Source: Bacteroidota bacterium (GTDB lineage Bacteria > Bacteroidota > Bacteroidia > Chitinophagales > Chitinophagaceae). Taken from it: 64,000 bases of DNA. Under the pieces are notes generated by a model that did no database searches, had not been told where the DNA came from, and saw nothing but the letters and a program-made list of their open reading frames with translations. The position numbers and the translations under genes are program-made. The stretch is from the NCBI GenBank assembly GCA_016183765.1, contig JACPEA010000002.1, forward strand, positions 62,001 through 126,000, in the 5' to 3' direction. Shown here piece after piece: positions 7,265 through 17,000 of this stretch (position 1 is its first letter; each line of letters starts with the position of its first letter).

Positions 7265-7902
7265 TGAGAAAGATCGTACTCGCTTCAGTGAGCAATATCC
7301 TGATGGTGATCCTGCCTCTATTGGGTGCGCCCCAACTGATCCTGCATCCCAAAATACTGCTGCTCATCGCGGGTAGTGTGGCTATCTGGTTGACCCAGCC
7401 GGCATTCACTGTTCAGGAAACCAGTGAGCAGAAACAAAGCGATCGTTTTTCTGTGTGGCTTATCCTGTGCATGTCGCTGGTGAGCGTGGTGGCACCTATT
7501 GTGCACTGGGCCTATTTTTTACCAGACAAAGACGGGTACGACTGGGCTTTTTTCTTGGGTATGGCCATGATCGTGGCTGGTATCGGCTTCCGGGCAATGG
7601 CGGTTCGTTACCTCGGAAAATATTTTACGGCCACCGTGCAGATCCGCGACGATCATCACCTCATCACCAGTGGCCCTTACAGCATTGTACGTCACCCGAG
7701 TTATACCGGGGCCTTTCTGGCCATTGTGGCCGGCGGGGTGGTATTGGGCAGTTTACCGGGATTTATGATATCTTGTATGGCCATGATGATCGCCTATTAT
7801 GTGCGTATCGGTATTGAAGAAAAAGAACTGACCGAACGTTTCGGCAATGAGTACCGTTTATATCAGCAGCGGACAAAAATGATCGTTCCCTATGTATGGT
7901 AG
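7264..7902 (+). CDS. Isoprenylcysteine carboxyl methyltransferase (ICMT)-like membrane protein
   Basis: A 212-residue integral membrane protein with about five hydrophobic helices. The C-terminal part has the ICMT/PEMT-type signature: RYLGKYFTATVQI, then ITSGPYSIVRHPSYTG and the acidic EEKELTERFGNEYRLY. These form the SAM-binding and catalytic region of this family. Bacterial members are thought to methylate small lipophilic substrates; the substrate here is unknown. It overlaps the preceding gene by 1 nt and the following kinase gene by 11 nt, so the four genes from 6476 to 11221 form one operon. Confidence 0.85.
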   Translation: MRKIVLASVSNILMVILPLLGAPQLILHPKILLLIAGSVAIWLTQPAFTVQETSEQKQSDRFSVWLILCMSLVSVVAPIVHWAYFLPDKDGYDWAFFLGMAMIVAGIGFRAMAVRYLGKYFTATVQIRDDHHLITSGPYSIVRHPSYTGAFLAIVAGGVVLGSLPGFMISCMAMMIAYYVRIGIEEKELTERFGNEYRLYQQRTKMIVPYVW

Positions 7903-10111
7903 TGGTTATGCACGAAAGCAGGTTACAAAAATTTCTTTACCGGCGGCAGCCTGGAAAAGAAAGTGCGGCCTCCTGCTGTTGCTTACCCTCCTGTTAACAG
8001 TAGCTGGGGCACAGGAGATCCAGATTACCGATCAGCAGCCCTCTTCTTTTATTTCAGCTTCCATGGAGCAACTGGTGGACAGTTCCAACCGGTTAACCGT
8101 TGAGCAGGTTCGGCAGAAAACCGGTTTTGTAAAACTGAATGGGGGTATTCCCGTATTTGCCGGTGCTATTCAAAATGCCTGGTTCCGGTTTTCAGTACGT
8201 AACCGTTCCCTGTCGCCCACGCTGCTGCTGAATATTGCCTATCCCAATCTTTCCAGGGTAACTTTGTATGTGGAGGATAGCGGCAGCACCAGGCTGTTAG
8301 GGGAACAGGGGAATGATGTGACATACAGGGCAGTCGTGCCCGGTTCTCCCAACCTTGTGTACGATCTGAAACTGCCGCCGGGTAGCAGGCAAAGCTACCT
8401 GATGCATGTGTACAGCGAACATCCCATTATCCTGCCGGCCGAAGTGCATACGTATGAAGCGTTGCACAATTCCATCAATCTCCAGACCATCGTAACCGGT
8501 TTGTACCTGGGCGTACTGGCCGTGATGTTCCTGTATAACCTGTTCCTGTTTTATGGCACGCGCGATAACAGTTACCTGTTTTACATCGTGTACATTTTTT
8601 GCCTGGCATTGGCGCAGGTTACGGCAGCGGGTTATGGTTATCGGTATCTCTGGCCGGAGCATACGTGGATCAACAGGTATGCCGTTGTATTCACGTCCAC
8701 ATTCTCTGCGTTGAGCGGGTTATTGTTCAGTATGCATTTTCTGCGTACCGCTTTTTATACGCCCAAGCTGCATAGCTGGTTGGGGACACTGGCGGGAGTG
8801 TATTTGGCCGGTTTGGGTTGTTCGGTATTATCCTGGCTGGACATCAGCTACGCCATCCTGAACTATAATGGACTGGTGAGTGTAGTTACGGTACTGGTTA
8901 CCAGTGTGATCATCGCCCGAAAAGGGTTCAAAGCTGCTTATTTTTACCTGTTTGCCTGGTTGCTGTTACTGGTATCGTTCATGCTGCTGATCTTCCGTAA
9001 CCTGTCGCTGGTACCGTATAATAATTTTACCAGCTATACCTTCTACCTGGGGTCTGCACTGGAAGTGGCGCTCCTGTCGATCGCACTGGCAGATAAGATC
9101 AATGCGCTGCGAAAGGAAAAAGAACAATCGCAGGCGGAAGCACTGAAGATCTCCATGGAGAATGAAAAACTGATGCGCGATCAGAACCTGATACTGGAGA
9201 AAAAAGTGGCGGAGCGTACCGAAGAACTACAGTCCTCCAATGAGAACCTGAGCGAGGCTTTGCAGAACCTGAAAGATACCCAGTCGCAACTGGTGGAAGC
9301 CGAGAAAATGGCGTCACTGGGACAGTTAACCGCAGGTATTGCCCATGAGATCAATAACCCGATCAACTTTGTGAAGTCGAACATCAAACCCCTGCAGCTC
9401 GATATCCGGGACCTGGTAGAAGTGATCGATGCCTATGGGCAATTGCATGGCGTTGCTACGGATGAGATCCCGGCGAAGCTGACAGCGATTGACCAGCTGA
9501 AAAAACAGATCGATATCGGTTATGTGCGCCAGGAAATAGAAAGCCTGGTAAAAGGTATACAGGAAGGGGCGGAGCGTACTGCCGAGATCGTACTGGGCCT
9601 GCGTACGTTCAGCCGGCTGGATGAAAGTGAGGTAAAGACAGTGAATGTGCACGACGGGATCGATTCAACCATTGTGCTGTTGAAAAGCAGCCTGCCGCAG
9701 AACATAACGATCCGGAAAGACTTTCAATCACAGGGCCTGGTAGAATGTTATCCGGGAAAACTGAACCAGGTATTTATGAATATCCTGAGTAATGGCATAC
9801 AGGCCATCAAACAGAAAGAAGTGCAGGACGAACAGGAATCGATCACCATCAGTACCCGTGATACCGGCGATAAGATGGAGATCCGGATCCGTGATACGGG
9901 CATCGGCATGCCGGAAGAAGTGCAGCAAAAGATATTCGATCCTTTTTTCACCACCAAAGATGTGGGAGAAGGGACCGGGCTGGGACTTTCCATCGTGTAC
10001 AATATCATCCAGAAACATGGCGGGAAGATAGAAGTGAACTCGCGTCCTGGAAATGGTGCCGAATTTGTGATATCTTTATTCAAAGTGTTGCCGGAAACCG
10101 TAGTATCCTAA
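7892..10111 (+). CDS. 7TM-DISM sensor histidine kinase
   Basis: A 739-residue sensor kinase. A basic start is followed by a signal or anchor helix (about 24-40), then an extracytoplasmic 7TMR-DISMED2-like beta-domain (to about 185). Seven transmembrane helices (about 190-400) follow, then a coiled coil and a kinase core. The core has an H-box with GIAHEINNPINFVKSN, an N-box, DTGIGMPEE (G1), FFTTKDVGEGTGLGLSI (G2) and a final GxGAEF. The DISMED2 domain usually binds carbohydrate-like or other small ligands. The overlap with the ICMT-like gene and the closely spaced downstream receiver-kinase suggest that the operon makes and senses a signal; that last step is inference. Confidence 0.92.
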   Translation: MYGSGYARKQVTKISLPAAAWKRKCGLLLLLTLLLTVAGAQEIQITDQQPSSFISASMEQLVDSSNRLTVEQVRQKTGFVKLNGGIPVFAGAIQNAWFRFSVRNRSLSPTLLLNIAYPNLSRVTLYVEDSGSTRLLGEQGNDVTYRAVVPGSPNLVYDLKLPPGSRQSYLMHVYSEHPIILPAEVHTYEALHNSINLQTIVTGLYLGVLAVMFLYNLFLFYGTRDNSYLFYIVYIFCLALAQVTAAGYGYRYLWPEHTWINRYAVVFTSTFSALSGLLFSMHFLRTAFYTPKLHSWLGTLAGVYLAGLGCSVLSWLDISYAILNYNGLVSVVTVLVTSVIIARKGFKAAYFYLFAWLLLLVSFMLLIFRNLSLVPYNNFTSYTFYLGSALEVALLSIALADKINALRKEKEQSQAEALKISMENEKLMRDQNLILEKKVAERTEELQSSNENLSEALQNLKDTQSQLVEAEKMASLGQLTAGIAHEINNPINFVKSNIKPLQLDIRDLVEVIDAYGQLHGVATDEIPAKLTAIDQLKKQIDIGYVRQEIESLVKGIQEGAERTAEIVLGLRTFSRLDESEVKTVNVHDGIDSTIVLLKSSLPQNITIRKDFQSQGLVECYPGKLNQVFMNILSNGIQAIKQKEVQDEQESITISTRDTGDKMEIRIRDTGIGMPEEVQQKIFDPFFTTKDVGEGTGLGLSIVYNIIQKHGGKIEVNSRPGNGAEFVISLFKVLPETVVS

Positions 10112-10123
10112 TATCCTATATTC

Positions 10124-11221
10124 ATGCATTTCCCAGATTCCAGAGTACGCGTCTTGTATATAGACGATGAGGCCAATAATTTGCTTGCATTCCAGGCAGG
10201 CTTCCGGAGATTTTACGACATCTATACGGCTGAAACCGTTACCGACGGCATGAATATCCTGAACGAACAGGATATCCAGGTGATCATTGCCGACCAGCGA
10301 ATGCCCAGGACCACCGGGGTGGAATTCTTTAACATCATCCGCAAGGCCCATCCTGATCCTGTAAGGATACTCCTCACGGGTTATACCGATCTTGATGCGG
10401 TCATCGATGCCATCAATAAGGGAGAGATCTTCCGGTTCATCAAAAAACCATGGGACGAGCAGGAGCTGAAAATGGCCATCCAGAACGGGTATGAACTCTA
10501 CCTTACCCGTAAACAGCTGAACGATAAAGTGGCCGAACTGGAAAAAGCCAATGACGAGCTGAACCGCTTTGTATACAGTACCTCGCATGATCTGCGTTCA
10601 CCGCTGGCCAATATCATCGGTATCCTGAACCTGGCCAACATGCAGCTGCCGGAGAGCGCCGAGAACGAATATTTTGCAATGATCGAAAGTTGTGTGAACA
10701 AGATGGATGCTTTCATCCATAAGACCATCGAATACTACAAAGGCATACGGCTGGATGATATCCATGAAACGGTCGATTTCATGAAAATGTTCTCAGACAG
10801 CATCGAACTTTGCAACATGCAGAACCCCCTGATTGTGTTCGATGTGCATGTGGAACAGCCTGTACCTTTCCGTTGCGATGCTTTCCGTTTGTCAGTGATA
10901 TTGAATAACCTGATCTCTAATGCGGTAAAATACCAGCGAACAGAGGAACCCAATCCCATTGTAAGATTATCCGCGGTGGTCACTGAAAAAAAAGCCACTA
11001 TCTATATAGAAGACAATGGAGTCGGTATCATCGAAGAACACCTGAACAAGATCTTCCAGATATTTTTTAGAAGTACCGACTTCAAGAATGGCCTGGGAAT
11101 CGGTCTGTATATTGTAAAAGAAGCCCTGACACGTATCGGCGGCGAGATCTCTGTCGCGTCGGAATATGGAAAAGGAACCTCGTTCACACTTACCATCCCC
11201 AATCAACCCCAGCCTGCATAA
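10124..11221 (+). CDS. Receiver domain-histidine kinase hybrid
   Basis: A 365-residue soluble protein. The N-terminal receiver (about 5-125) has YIDDEANN, the Asp in VIIADQRMPRTTG, LTGYTD and KKPW. A short coiled coil leads into a HisKA-type H-box with STSHDLRSPLANI (about 155) and a HATPase domain ending with GIGLYIVKEAL and a GTSF motif. It can receive phosphate on the Asp and also autophosphorylate, so it fits as a second step after the 7TM-DISM kinase encoded 12 nt upstream. The receiver is paralogous to the stand-alone one at 5888-6352. No DNA-binding output is encoded nearby. Confidence 0.9.
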   Translation: MHFPDSRVRVLYIDDEANNLLAFQAGFRRFYDIYTAETVTDGMNILNEQDIQVIIADQRMPRTTGVEFFNIIRKAHPDPVRILLTGYTDLDAVIDAINKGEIFRFIKKPWDEQELKMAIQNGYELYLTRKQLNDKVAELEKANDELNRFVYSTSHDLRSPLANIIGILNLANMQLPESAENEYFAMIESCVNKMDAFIHKTIEYYKGIRLDDIHETVDFMKMFSDSIELCNMQNPLIVFDVHVEQPVPFRCDAFRLSVILNNLISNAVKYQRTEEPNPIVRLSAVVTEKKATIYIEDNGVGIIEEHLNKIFQIFFRSTDFKNGLGIGLYIVKEALTRIGGEISVASEYGKGTSFTLTIPNQPQPA

Positions 11222-11224
11222 GGG

Positions 11225-12052
11225 TCACTCGTAACTGTATTCGATGCGGCCGATCAGTTTCTTTTCCTTATCGTAGCCCAGTTCTTTCTGTTTGAGCCCT
11301 TTTTCGTTGTAACTGTATTTCCAGATGATATAACTGGATGTACTCATGGAAACCTGTGTCATCTGGCTGATACGGCCATTGGCATCATACTCGTACTGAA
11401 AATCAGGGATCAGTTTTTTCAGCTTTCCGTTATAGCGAACAATATCCGTGAGGCGTTTATTGGCATCGTAGTAATAATAATAGGTTTCCAGGGTACGGCC
11501 TTTCTTTTTCCAGTGTTCTTCGGCAATCAAACCCTGTTCATCCTTAATGAATTCAATACGGGTGGTATCCAGCCTGTTCTTGATCCGGAGCATGGCAATG
11601 GGCTCACCCTGCTCATTGTATTGCCATTCATGCACTTCGCCCAGATTGGTTTTCATGGCAGTGTCTGTAGTGGTCAGTGCGATCCTGAGCACCTGTCCTT
11701 TGTCGGTATATATGTACTCGGTACGTGAATCTATGTTGAGGGTGCCGGATTGTGTCCTTTTCAGTCGGCCCAGTTCATAAAAGCGGTTGGTTACGGAGGA
11801 ACGGCTGCCCGAAGTGGCAGCGCTCAGGATGATCCTTTTGCCGTCCATGCTGATCTCTTCTTCCAGCAGGAAACCTTCGGTAATGCTGTTGTCGGCCTCG
11901 TAGCTGACGGCTTTGATCTTCCTGATCTTCTGCGCGCGAAGCTGTTTGTACTGCTCATTACTGAGCTGGGTAGAAACAATATCATTGAAATAATACTGTC
12001 CAAAACCGGTAACGAGGGTGCAGCAGCAAAGAAAGGTCAGGAATGATTTCAT
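11225..12052 (-). CDS. Secreted hypothetical protein with YD/RHS-like repeats
   Basis: A 275-residue protein from the ATG at 12050-12052, chosen because it begins directly with a signal peptide (MKSFLTFLCCCTLVTGFGQ). An upstream TTG would add an unlikely 25 residues. The second half contains short repeats such as YYYYDANKRLTDIVRYNGK and YEYDANGRISQ. These resemble YD (RHS-type) repeats and form beta-hairpins in wall-associated proteins. It is far smaller than true RHS toxins and lacks a toxin domain. It converges with the receiver-kinase gene with only 3 nt between stops. Confidence 0.7.
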   Translation of the reverse strand: MKSFLTFLCCCTLVTGFGQYYFNDIVSTQLSNEQYKQLRAQKIRKIKAVSYEADNSITEGFLLEEEISMDGKRIILSAATSGSRSSVTNRFYELGRLKRTQSGTLNIDSRTEYIYTDKGQVLRIALTTTDTAMKTNLGEVHEWQYNEQGEPIAMLRIKNRLDTTRIEFIKDEQGLIAEEHWKKKGRTLETYYYYYDANKRLTDIVRYNGKLKKLIPDFQYEYDANGRISQMTQVSMSTSSYIIWKYSYNEKGLKQKELGYDKEKKLIGRIEYSYE

Positions 12053-12163
12053 CAGCCAATTTTTGACAAATGTACAGGTACAGTTTTCAACAATCCAAAA
12101 ACTGCTGAAGCTGGCCTCTTGCCGCAATCATTTAGTTCTGTATTTTTAATCAAACGTTAACAA

Positions 12164-13279
12164 GTGTCACATTCCAGCGAAAGAGAAGAAAAGATCTGTT
12201 TAAACTGCGGAGCCGCTGTTCAGGGCCGGTTTTGTCATATCTGCGGACAGGAGAATATTGAACCCAAGGAGAGCTTCTGGCACCTGGTGACCCATTTTGC
12301 TTATGATATCACCCATTTTGACGGTAAGTTCTTCAGCACGCTGAAATACCTGCTGTTCAGGCCCGGGTTCCTGTCGAAGCAATACCTGCTGGGCAGGAGG
12401 GTATCCTACCTGCATCCGATCCGGATGTATGTGTTCACTTCGGCCTTTTTCTTCCTGGTGTTTTTCAGCCTGCACAAAGACGAGGAAACGGCCACGATTA
12501 AAATAACGGAGAAGCCGGCTGCAGCCATTATCGAAGACCTTGAGAAAAAACGCCGGTCTTTGCAGGAGGATCTGAAAGACAGTTTACCGGAACTGGCGCG
12601 TGCTCCCATCCGGGAATCACTGGAACTGGTAGAGAGCGACATTGCTTTGTTGCAGAAAGACAGTACTGCTAAAAATAACCTGCAGTCAACAGGAAGTAAT
12701 TTCAGCATATTCACCATTTCATCGAACGACCAGCGTTACCGTTCTGAACAACAATACGATTCCCTGCAGGCCAGTCTTCCCGGGAAGGACCGGGATAATT
12801 TCATTGAACGGCGTTTTGCCCGGCAGAACCTGCACCTGCGGGAAAAATACCATAACGATGGCAAAGCCATCTGGACGGCCATTCTGAACAAGTTCAGGCA
12901 CCTGTTCCCGCAAATGATGTTTGTATCGCTGCCCCTGTTCGCATTGCTGCTGCAACTGCTGTATGTGAGGAGAAAGTCGTTTTATTATGTCAACCATGTG
13001 GTGTACGCCATACACCTGTATTGTGCCATTTTCATGATCATCCTGATGGGCATTTTAACTGATCTGCTGGTGACGAAGCTGGGCTCCCATGTTGCAGACT
13101 GGACCGGGCTATTTTTTGGTTTGGCAGCCTTCTATTACTGGTACAGGTCAATGCGTAATTTTTATGAACAGAAACGGGGCCGAACGTTGATGAAGTACCT
13201 GTTGCTGATGTTTCTGTCCTTATTCCTGATCTCGTTTATCTTTACAGTATTCTTCCTGTTTTCGGCCATGGCCATTTAA
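12164..13279 (+). CDS. DUF3667 membrane protein with N-terminal zinc ribbon
   Basis: A 371-residue protein starting at a GTG. The first 30 residues hold CLNCGAAVQGRFCHICGQ, a four-Cys zinc ribbon. Then comes the DUF3667 signature block with the LFRPGFLSKQYLLGRRVSYLHPIRMYVF stretch (about 78-105) leading into a transmembrane helix. A polar, coiled middle region follows, and four more C-terminal helices end the protein. The function of the family is unknown; it is common in Bacteroidota. It lies 10 nt upstream of mazG and may share its transcript. Confidence 0.85.
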   Translation: MSHSSEREEKICLNCGAAVQGRFCHICGQENIEPKESFWHLVTHFAYDITHFDGKFFSTLKYLLFRPGFLSKQYLLGRRVSYLHPIRMYVFTSAFFFLVFFSLHKDEETATIKITEKPAAAIIEDLEKKRRSLQEDLKDSLPELARAPIRESLELVESDIALLQKDSTAKNNLQSTGSNFSIFTISSNDQRYRSEQQYDSLQASLPGKDRDNFIERRFARQNLHLREKYHNDGKAIWTAILNKFRHLFPQMMFVSLPLFALLLQLLYVRRKSFYYVNHVVYAIHLYCAIFMIILMGILTDLLVTKLGSHVADWTGLFFGLAAFYYWYRSMRNFYEQKRGRTLMKYLLLMFLSLFLISFIFTVFFLFSAMAI

Positions 13280-13289
13280 TTTTTAGTGT

Positions 13290-14072
13290 ATGCAAAACAA
13301 GACGGCAGATAGTTTTTTACGACTGGTCAAGATCATGGACGAACTGCGTGAACAGTGTCCCTGGGATAAAAAGCAGACCATCCATACCCTACGCCCCTTA
13401 ACGATCGAGGAAACCTATGAGCTGGCGGATGCCATTACGGCGAATGACTGGAAGGGGATCAAGGAAGAACTGGGTGATATGATGCTGCATATCCTGTTTT
13501 ATGCAAAGATCGGCTCGGAACAACAGCAGTTTGAACTGGCAGATGTGATGAATGGTATTTGTGAGAAACTGATCTTCCGGCATCCGCATATTTATGGCGA
13601 TGTAAAAGTGAGCAGTGAGGAAGAAGTGAAGCTGAACTGGGAAAAATTGAAAATGAAAGAGGGTAACAAAAAATCGGTGTTGGGAGGGGTGCCCCCTTCC
13701 TTACCTGCGGTAGTAAAAGCCACCCGTATCCAGGAAAAGGCCAAACAGGTGGGTTTTGAGTGGGACAACAGGGAAGACGTTTGGAAGAAAGTAGAAGAGG
13801 AGATAGGAGAACTGAAAGAAGCCATCCGGCAGGAATCGCAGGAACAGGTGGAAGAGGAGTTTGGAGATGTATTGTTCAGCCTGGTAAATTATGCACGGTT
13901 TTTGCGGGTAGATGCAGAAGGTGTGTTGGAAAAGACGAACCAGAAATTTATCAGGCGATTCAAGCAGATGGAAGCCATTGCCGGAACAAGGGGTAAAAAA
14001 CTGCAGGACCTTACCCTGGCCGAAATGGATGCCATCTGGAACGAAGTGAAAAAGCAAACTGTACATACTTGA
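13290..14072 (+). CDS. mazG: Nucleoside triphosphate pyrophosphohydrolase MazG
   Basis: A 260-residue protein of normal length for the two-domain MazG family. The N-terminal MazG domain has the characteristic LREQCPWDKKQTIHTLRP start and the EELGDMMLHILFYA metal-binding helix (E-x-x-D pattern). The C-terminal domain repeats it with EEEIGELKEAI and EEEFGDVLFSLVNYA. It hydrolyses NTPs to NMP and pyrophosphate, cleaning nucleotide pools and possibly lowering ppGpp. The stop overlaps the following kinase start (TTGA), so the two are translationally linked. Confidence 0.95.
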   Translation: MQNKTADSFLRLVKIMDELREQCPWDKKQTIHTLRPLTIEETYELADAITANDWKGIKEELGDMMLHILFYAKIGSEQQQFELADVMNGICEKLIFRHPHIYGDVKVSSEEEVKLNWEKLKMKEGNKKSVLGGVPPSLPAVVKATRIQEKAKQVGFEWDNREDVWKKVEEEIGELKEAIRQESQEQVEEEFGDVLFSLVNYARFLRVDAEGVLEKTNQKFIRRFKQMEAIAGTRGKKLQDLTLAEMDAIWNEVKKQTVHT

Positions 14073-17000
14073 TCCATTCATTACGACAGGCGGCATACAA
14101 ACACGGTTATCTCATCATTACCGCCGCATGGCTGTACACGATCTCGTTTATTTTCATCAATTACTGGAGTTATTACTCCTCTCCCAAAAAGGTCAAAAGC
14201 AAACTGGAACAACGCCTGCGTCAGCAGGAGAAGAAATTCGACGAAGTACTGGCAGACACGATCCTGCTTCAATCCCTGTTAACCCACAATCCGGATGTGG
14301 AAGATCCGCTGGGTGACGAAATGGGCCTGTTTCTCTATAAAGGCTCCGGTCATAACCAGCCCTATGAGCTGCTGTACTGGAATACCAACCGGATCTATAT
14401 CAACCCGGAGGACCTGTTGCTGAAAGAGGGCAGTTATTTTATCGGTAACCAGAACGGTGATTTTGAGATGTTGCGCAAACAGGTAACACTGCGCGGGCAT
14501 GAATACCCTGTGTTTGCCATGATACCGGTGCGCTGGTCCTATTTCATGGAGAACAAATACCTCCATTCCGCTTTTGCAGGTTATCCCGGTATCAATGAAC
14601 AATACGAGATCAGCGTGGATCCGCAGGCCCTGCCCGTACTGGGGCACGATGGGCAGGAATTGTTCCGCATCAAACTGAAACCCGGGAAGTCTTTTATTTC
14701 CTACGATCCGGTTACCGTGATCCTGCGGGTAGTGGCCATCATCCTGTTGCTGGTATTCCTGCACTCCCTGGCGCTGGAACTGGTGAGCCGTTACCGTTTC
14801 AGAACGGGCTTCGGCTTCCTGCTGGTGTCGGTCATATTAGTGCGGCTCTTATCATACCGGTTCTCCTTTCCCTTCGATTTCAGCAAACTGGGACTGTTCG
14901 ATCCCTCCGTATATGCATCCAATTTCCTGCACCCATCGCTGGGCCACCTGTTCGTCAATGCCGTACTGTTGTTCTGGCTGGTGAGTTTTTATAAAAACAA
15001 TACGGACAAAGAACCCATTTTCCGTTTAAAGATCGCTCCTGCAGTGTATGCATACCTGAACCTGCTGGTGCTGGCCGCCATCTGTTTTTTGCTGGCAGGG
15101 GTGATCACCAGTCTTGTAAAGGATTCCAAGATCCCCTTTGATGTTACCAATATCTTTGGTCTCACCGTATACAGCCTGGTCAGTTTTGTGATCCTTTGTT
15201 TACTGGTATTGTCGTTCTTTCATTTTTCACAGATACTGTTACAGCCGGTGATCCGTGTGCAGGTGCCGGTATATATGCAGATACTGGCAGTGGCCCTGTT
15301 TGGCTTTGCCTATATACTGGCCGGCACTTCGGGCGGTAATACAAGGTTATACCTGTGGGTATTGGTATGGTTGTTATTGTACCTGTTGTTACTGAACAGC
15401 CGCAAAAAGGATCTCGACATATCCTTGCTCCGGTCCGGTTTTTTCATTTTCTGGGTGATGATCTTCACCATGTCGATCGCTGCCATGGTCATTTACCAGA
15501 ACGGGATCGTGGAGTTTGAACAACGGAAACGTATTGCGGAGAAACTGGCTCTGCAAACGGACCCTTCCGGTGAGAACCTGCTGAATATTGCCGCCACAAA
15601 TTTCGACGACCAGTTCCTCAGCGAAAATTTTCACCGGCTGGAAGAAAGTGAATATTCGAACAAATTCATCAAAGACAGCCTGGTCAACCAGAATTTCTCC
15701 GGGTACCTCAACAAATACGACACCCGGATCTATACTTTCGACAGCCTGTTTCACCCTTTGCAGAATGAGGATTCGCTGAGTTTTGCGGCTATCCGGACCA
15801 TCATCACCAACCGGGCCGAACCTACGGCCATACCGGGCATCTACAGTTATGAAAATGCGGCGGAAGGCTTCAGTTACATCTATGAGAAAGTGGTCAGCCG
15901 GCGGGACCGTGTGCTGGGTTACCTGTTCGTGGTCATCAAATCCAAACGGTATAAAAGCGAGGCCCTGTATCCTGAACTCTTCAACCAGGTGCAGGATGTG
16001 GCATCCGACCTCAATACCAATTACGCTTATGCTGTATATGCACATGGGCGCATGATCAATCATTTCAATACCTACAGTTTTCCCCTGGTGCTGGATAAGA
16101 AACGGCTGGCAGGTTTCGAGTTCCTGTTCAGGAAAGAGGGCGGCTTTACTGAATTATGGTACAGCTCCAACAACGATAAACAGGTGTTGGTGGTAAAAAG
16201 GGACACGGGTTTTATAGAAGCGGTCACCCTCTTTGCCTACCTGTTCTGCTTTTTCCTGCTCATCATCCTGCTGTTTCATTTTGGCAGTTACCTGTTGCAG
16301 GCAAGGTTCAAATGGCAGGAGCTGAAAAAAATGATGCGGCTCAATATCCGTTCACAGATACAGGCCACCATCATCTTTCTCAGCGTATTCTCGTTCATTG
16401 TGATCGGTATCGCCACCATCTCCTTTTTTATCCTCCGGTTTAACCGGAACAATGAGGAACGCCTGTCCAAATCCATCCAGGTAATGGCCAACGAGGTCAA
16501 TACCCAGATGAATTCCTTACGAGCATTTGATGATATGCCGGACAACCCCGGCGTAAAAGCGGGACTCGAGAAAACCATTGCCGAAATATCCGACCTGCAC
16601 AATGTCGATATCAACTATTATAACCTCAGGGGCATCCTGGTCATTTCCACGCAGCCCTATATCTACAATAAACAACTGCTGAGTTCCCGTATGGAGCCCA
16701 AAGCCTATCGCGAACTGCAGTCGGGGCATAGCATCCGTTTCATGCAGTCGGAGCAGATCGGTTCATTTGAATACCTGAGCATCTATGTGCCATTGACAGA
16801 CGATAGCGGCAACAACTATGCCTACCTGAATATCCCGTACCTAAATTCCCAGAACGAACTGAACCAGGAGATCTCTGGTTTCCTGGCCACACTGATCAAT
16901 CTCAATGCCTTTATCTTCCTGGTGGCAGGGGCCATTGCTTTTGTTCTTACCAACCGTATTACGGCCTCTTTCAGCCTCATAGGCCGGAAAATGCAGGAGA

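Noticed and set aside
15389..16063. A 224-codon minus-strand open frame
   Set aside because: It is antisense to the large NtrY-like kinase and has no recognisable domain.
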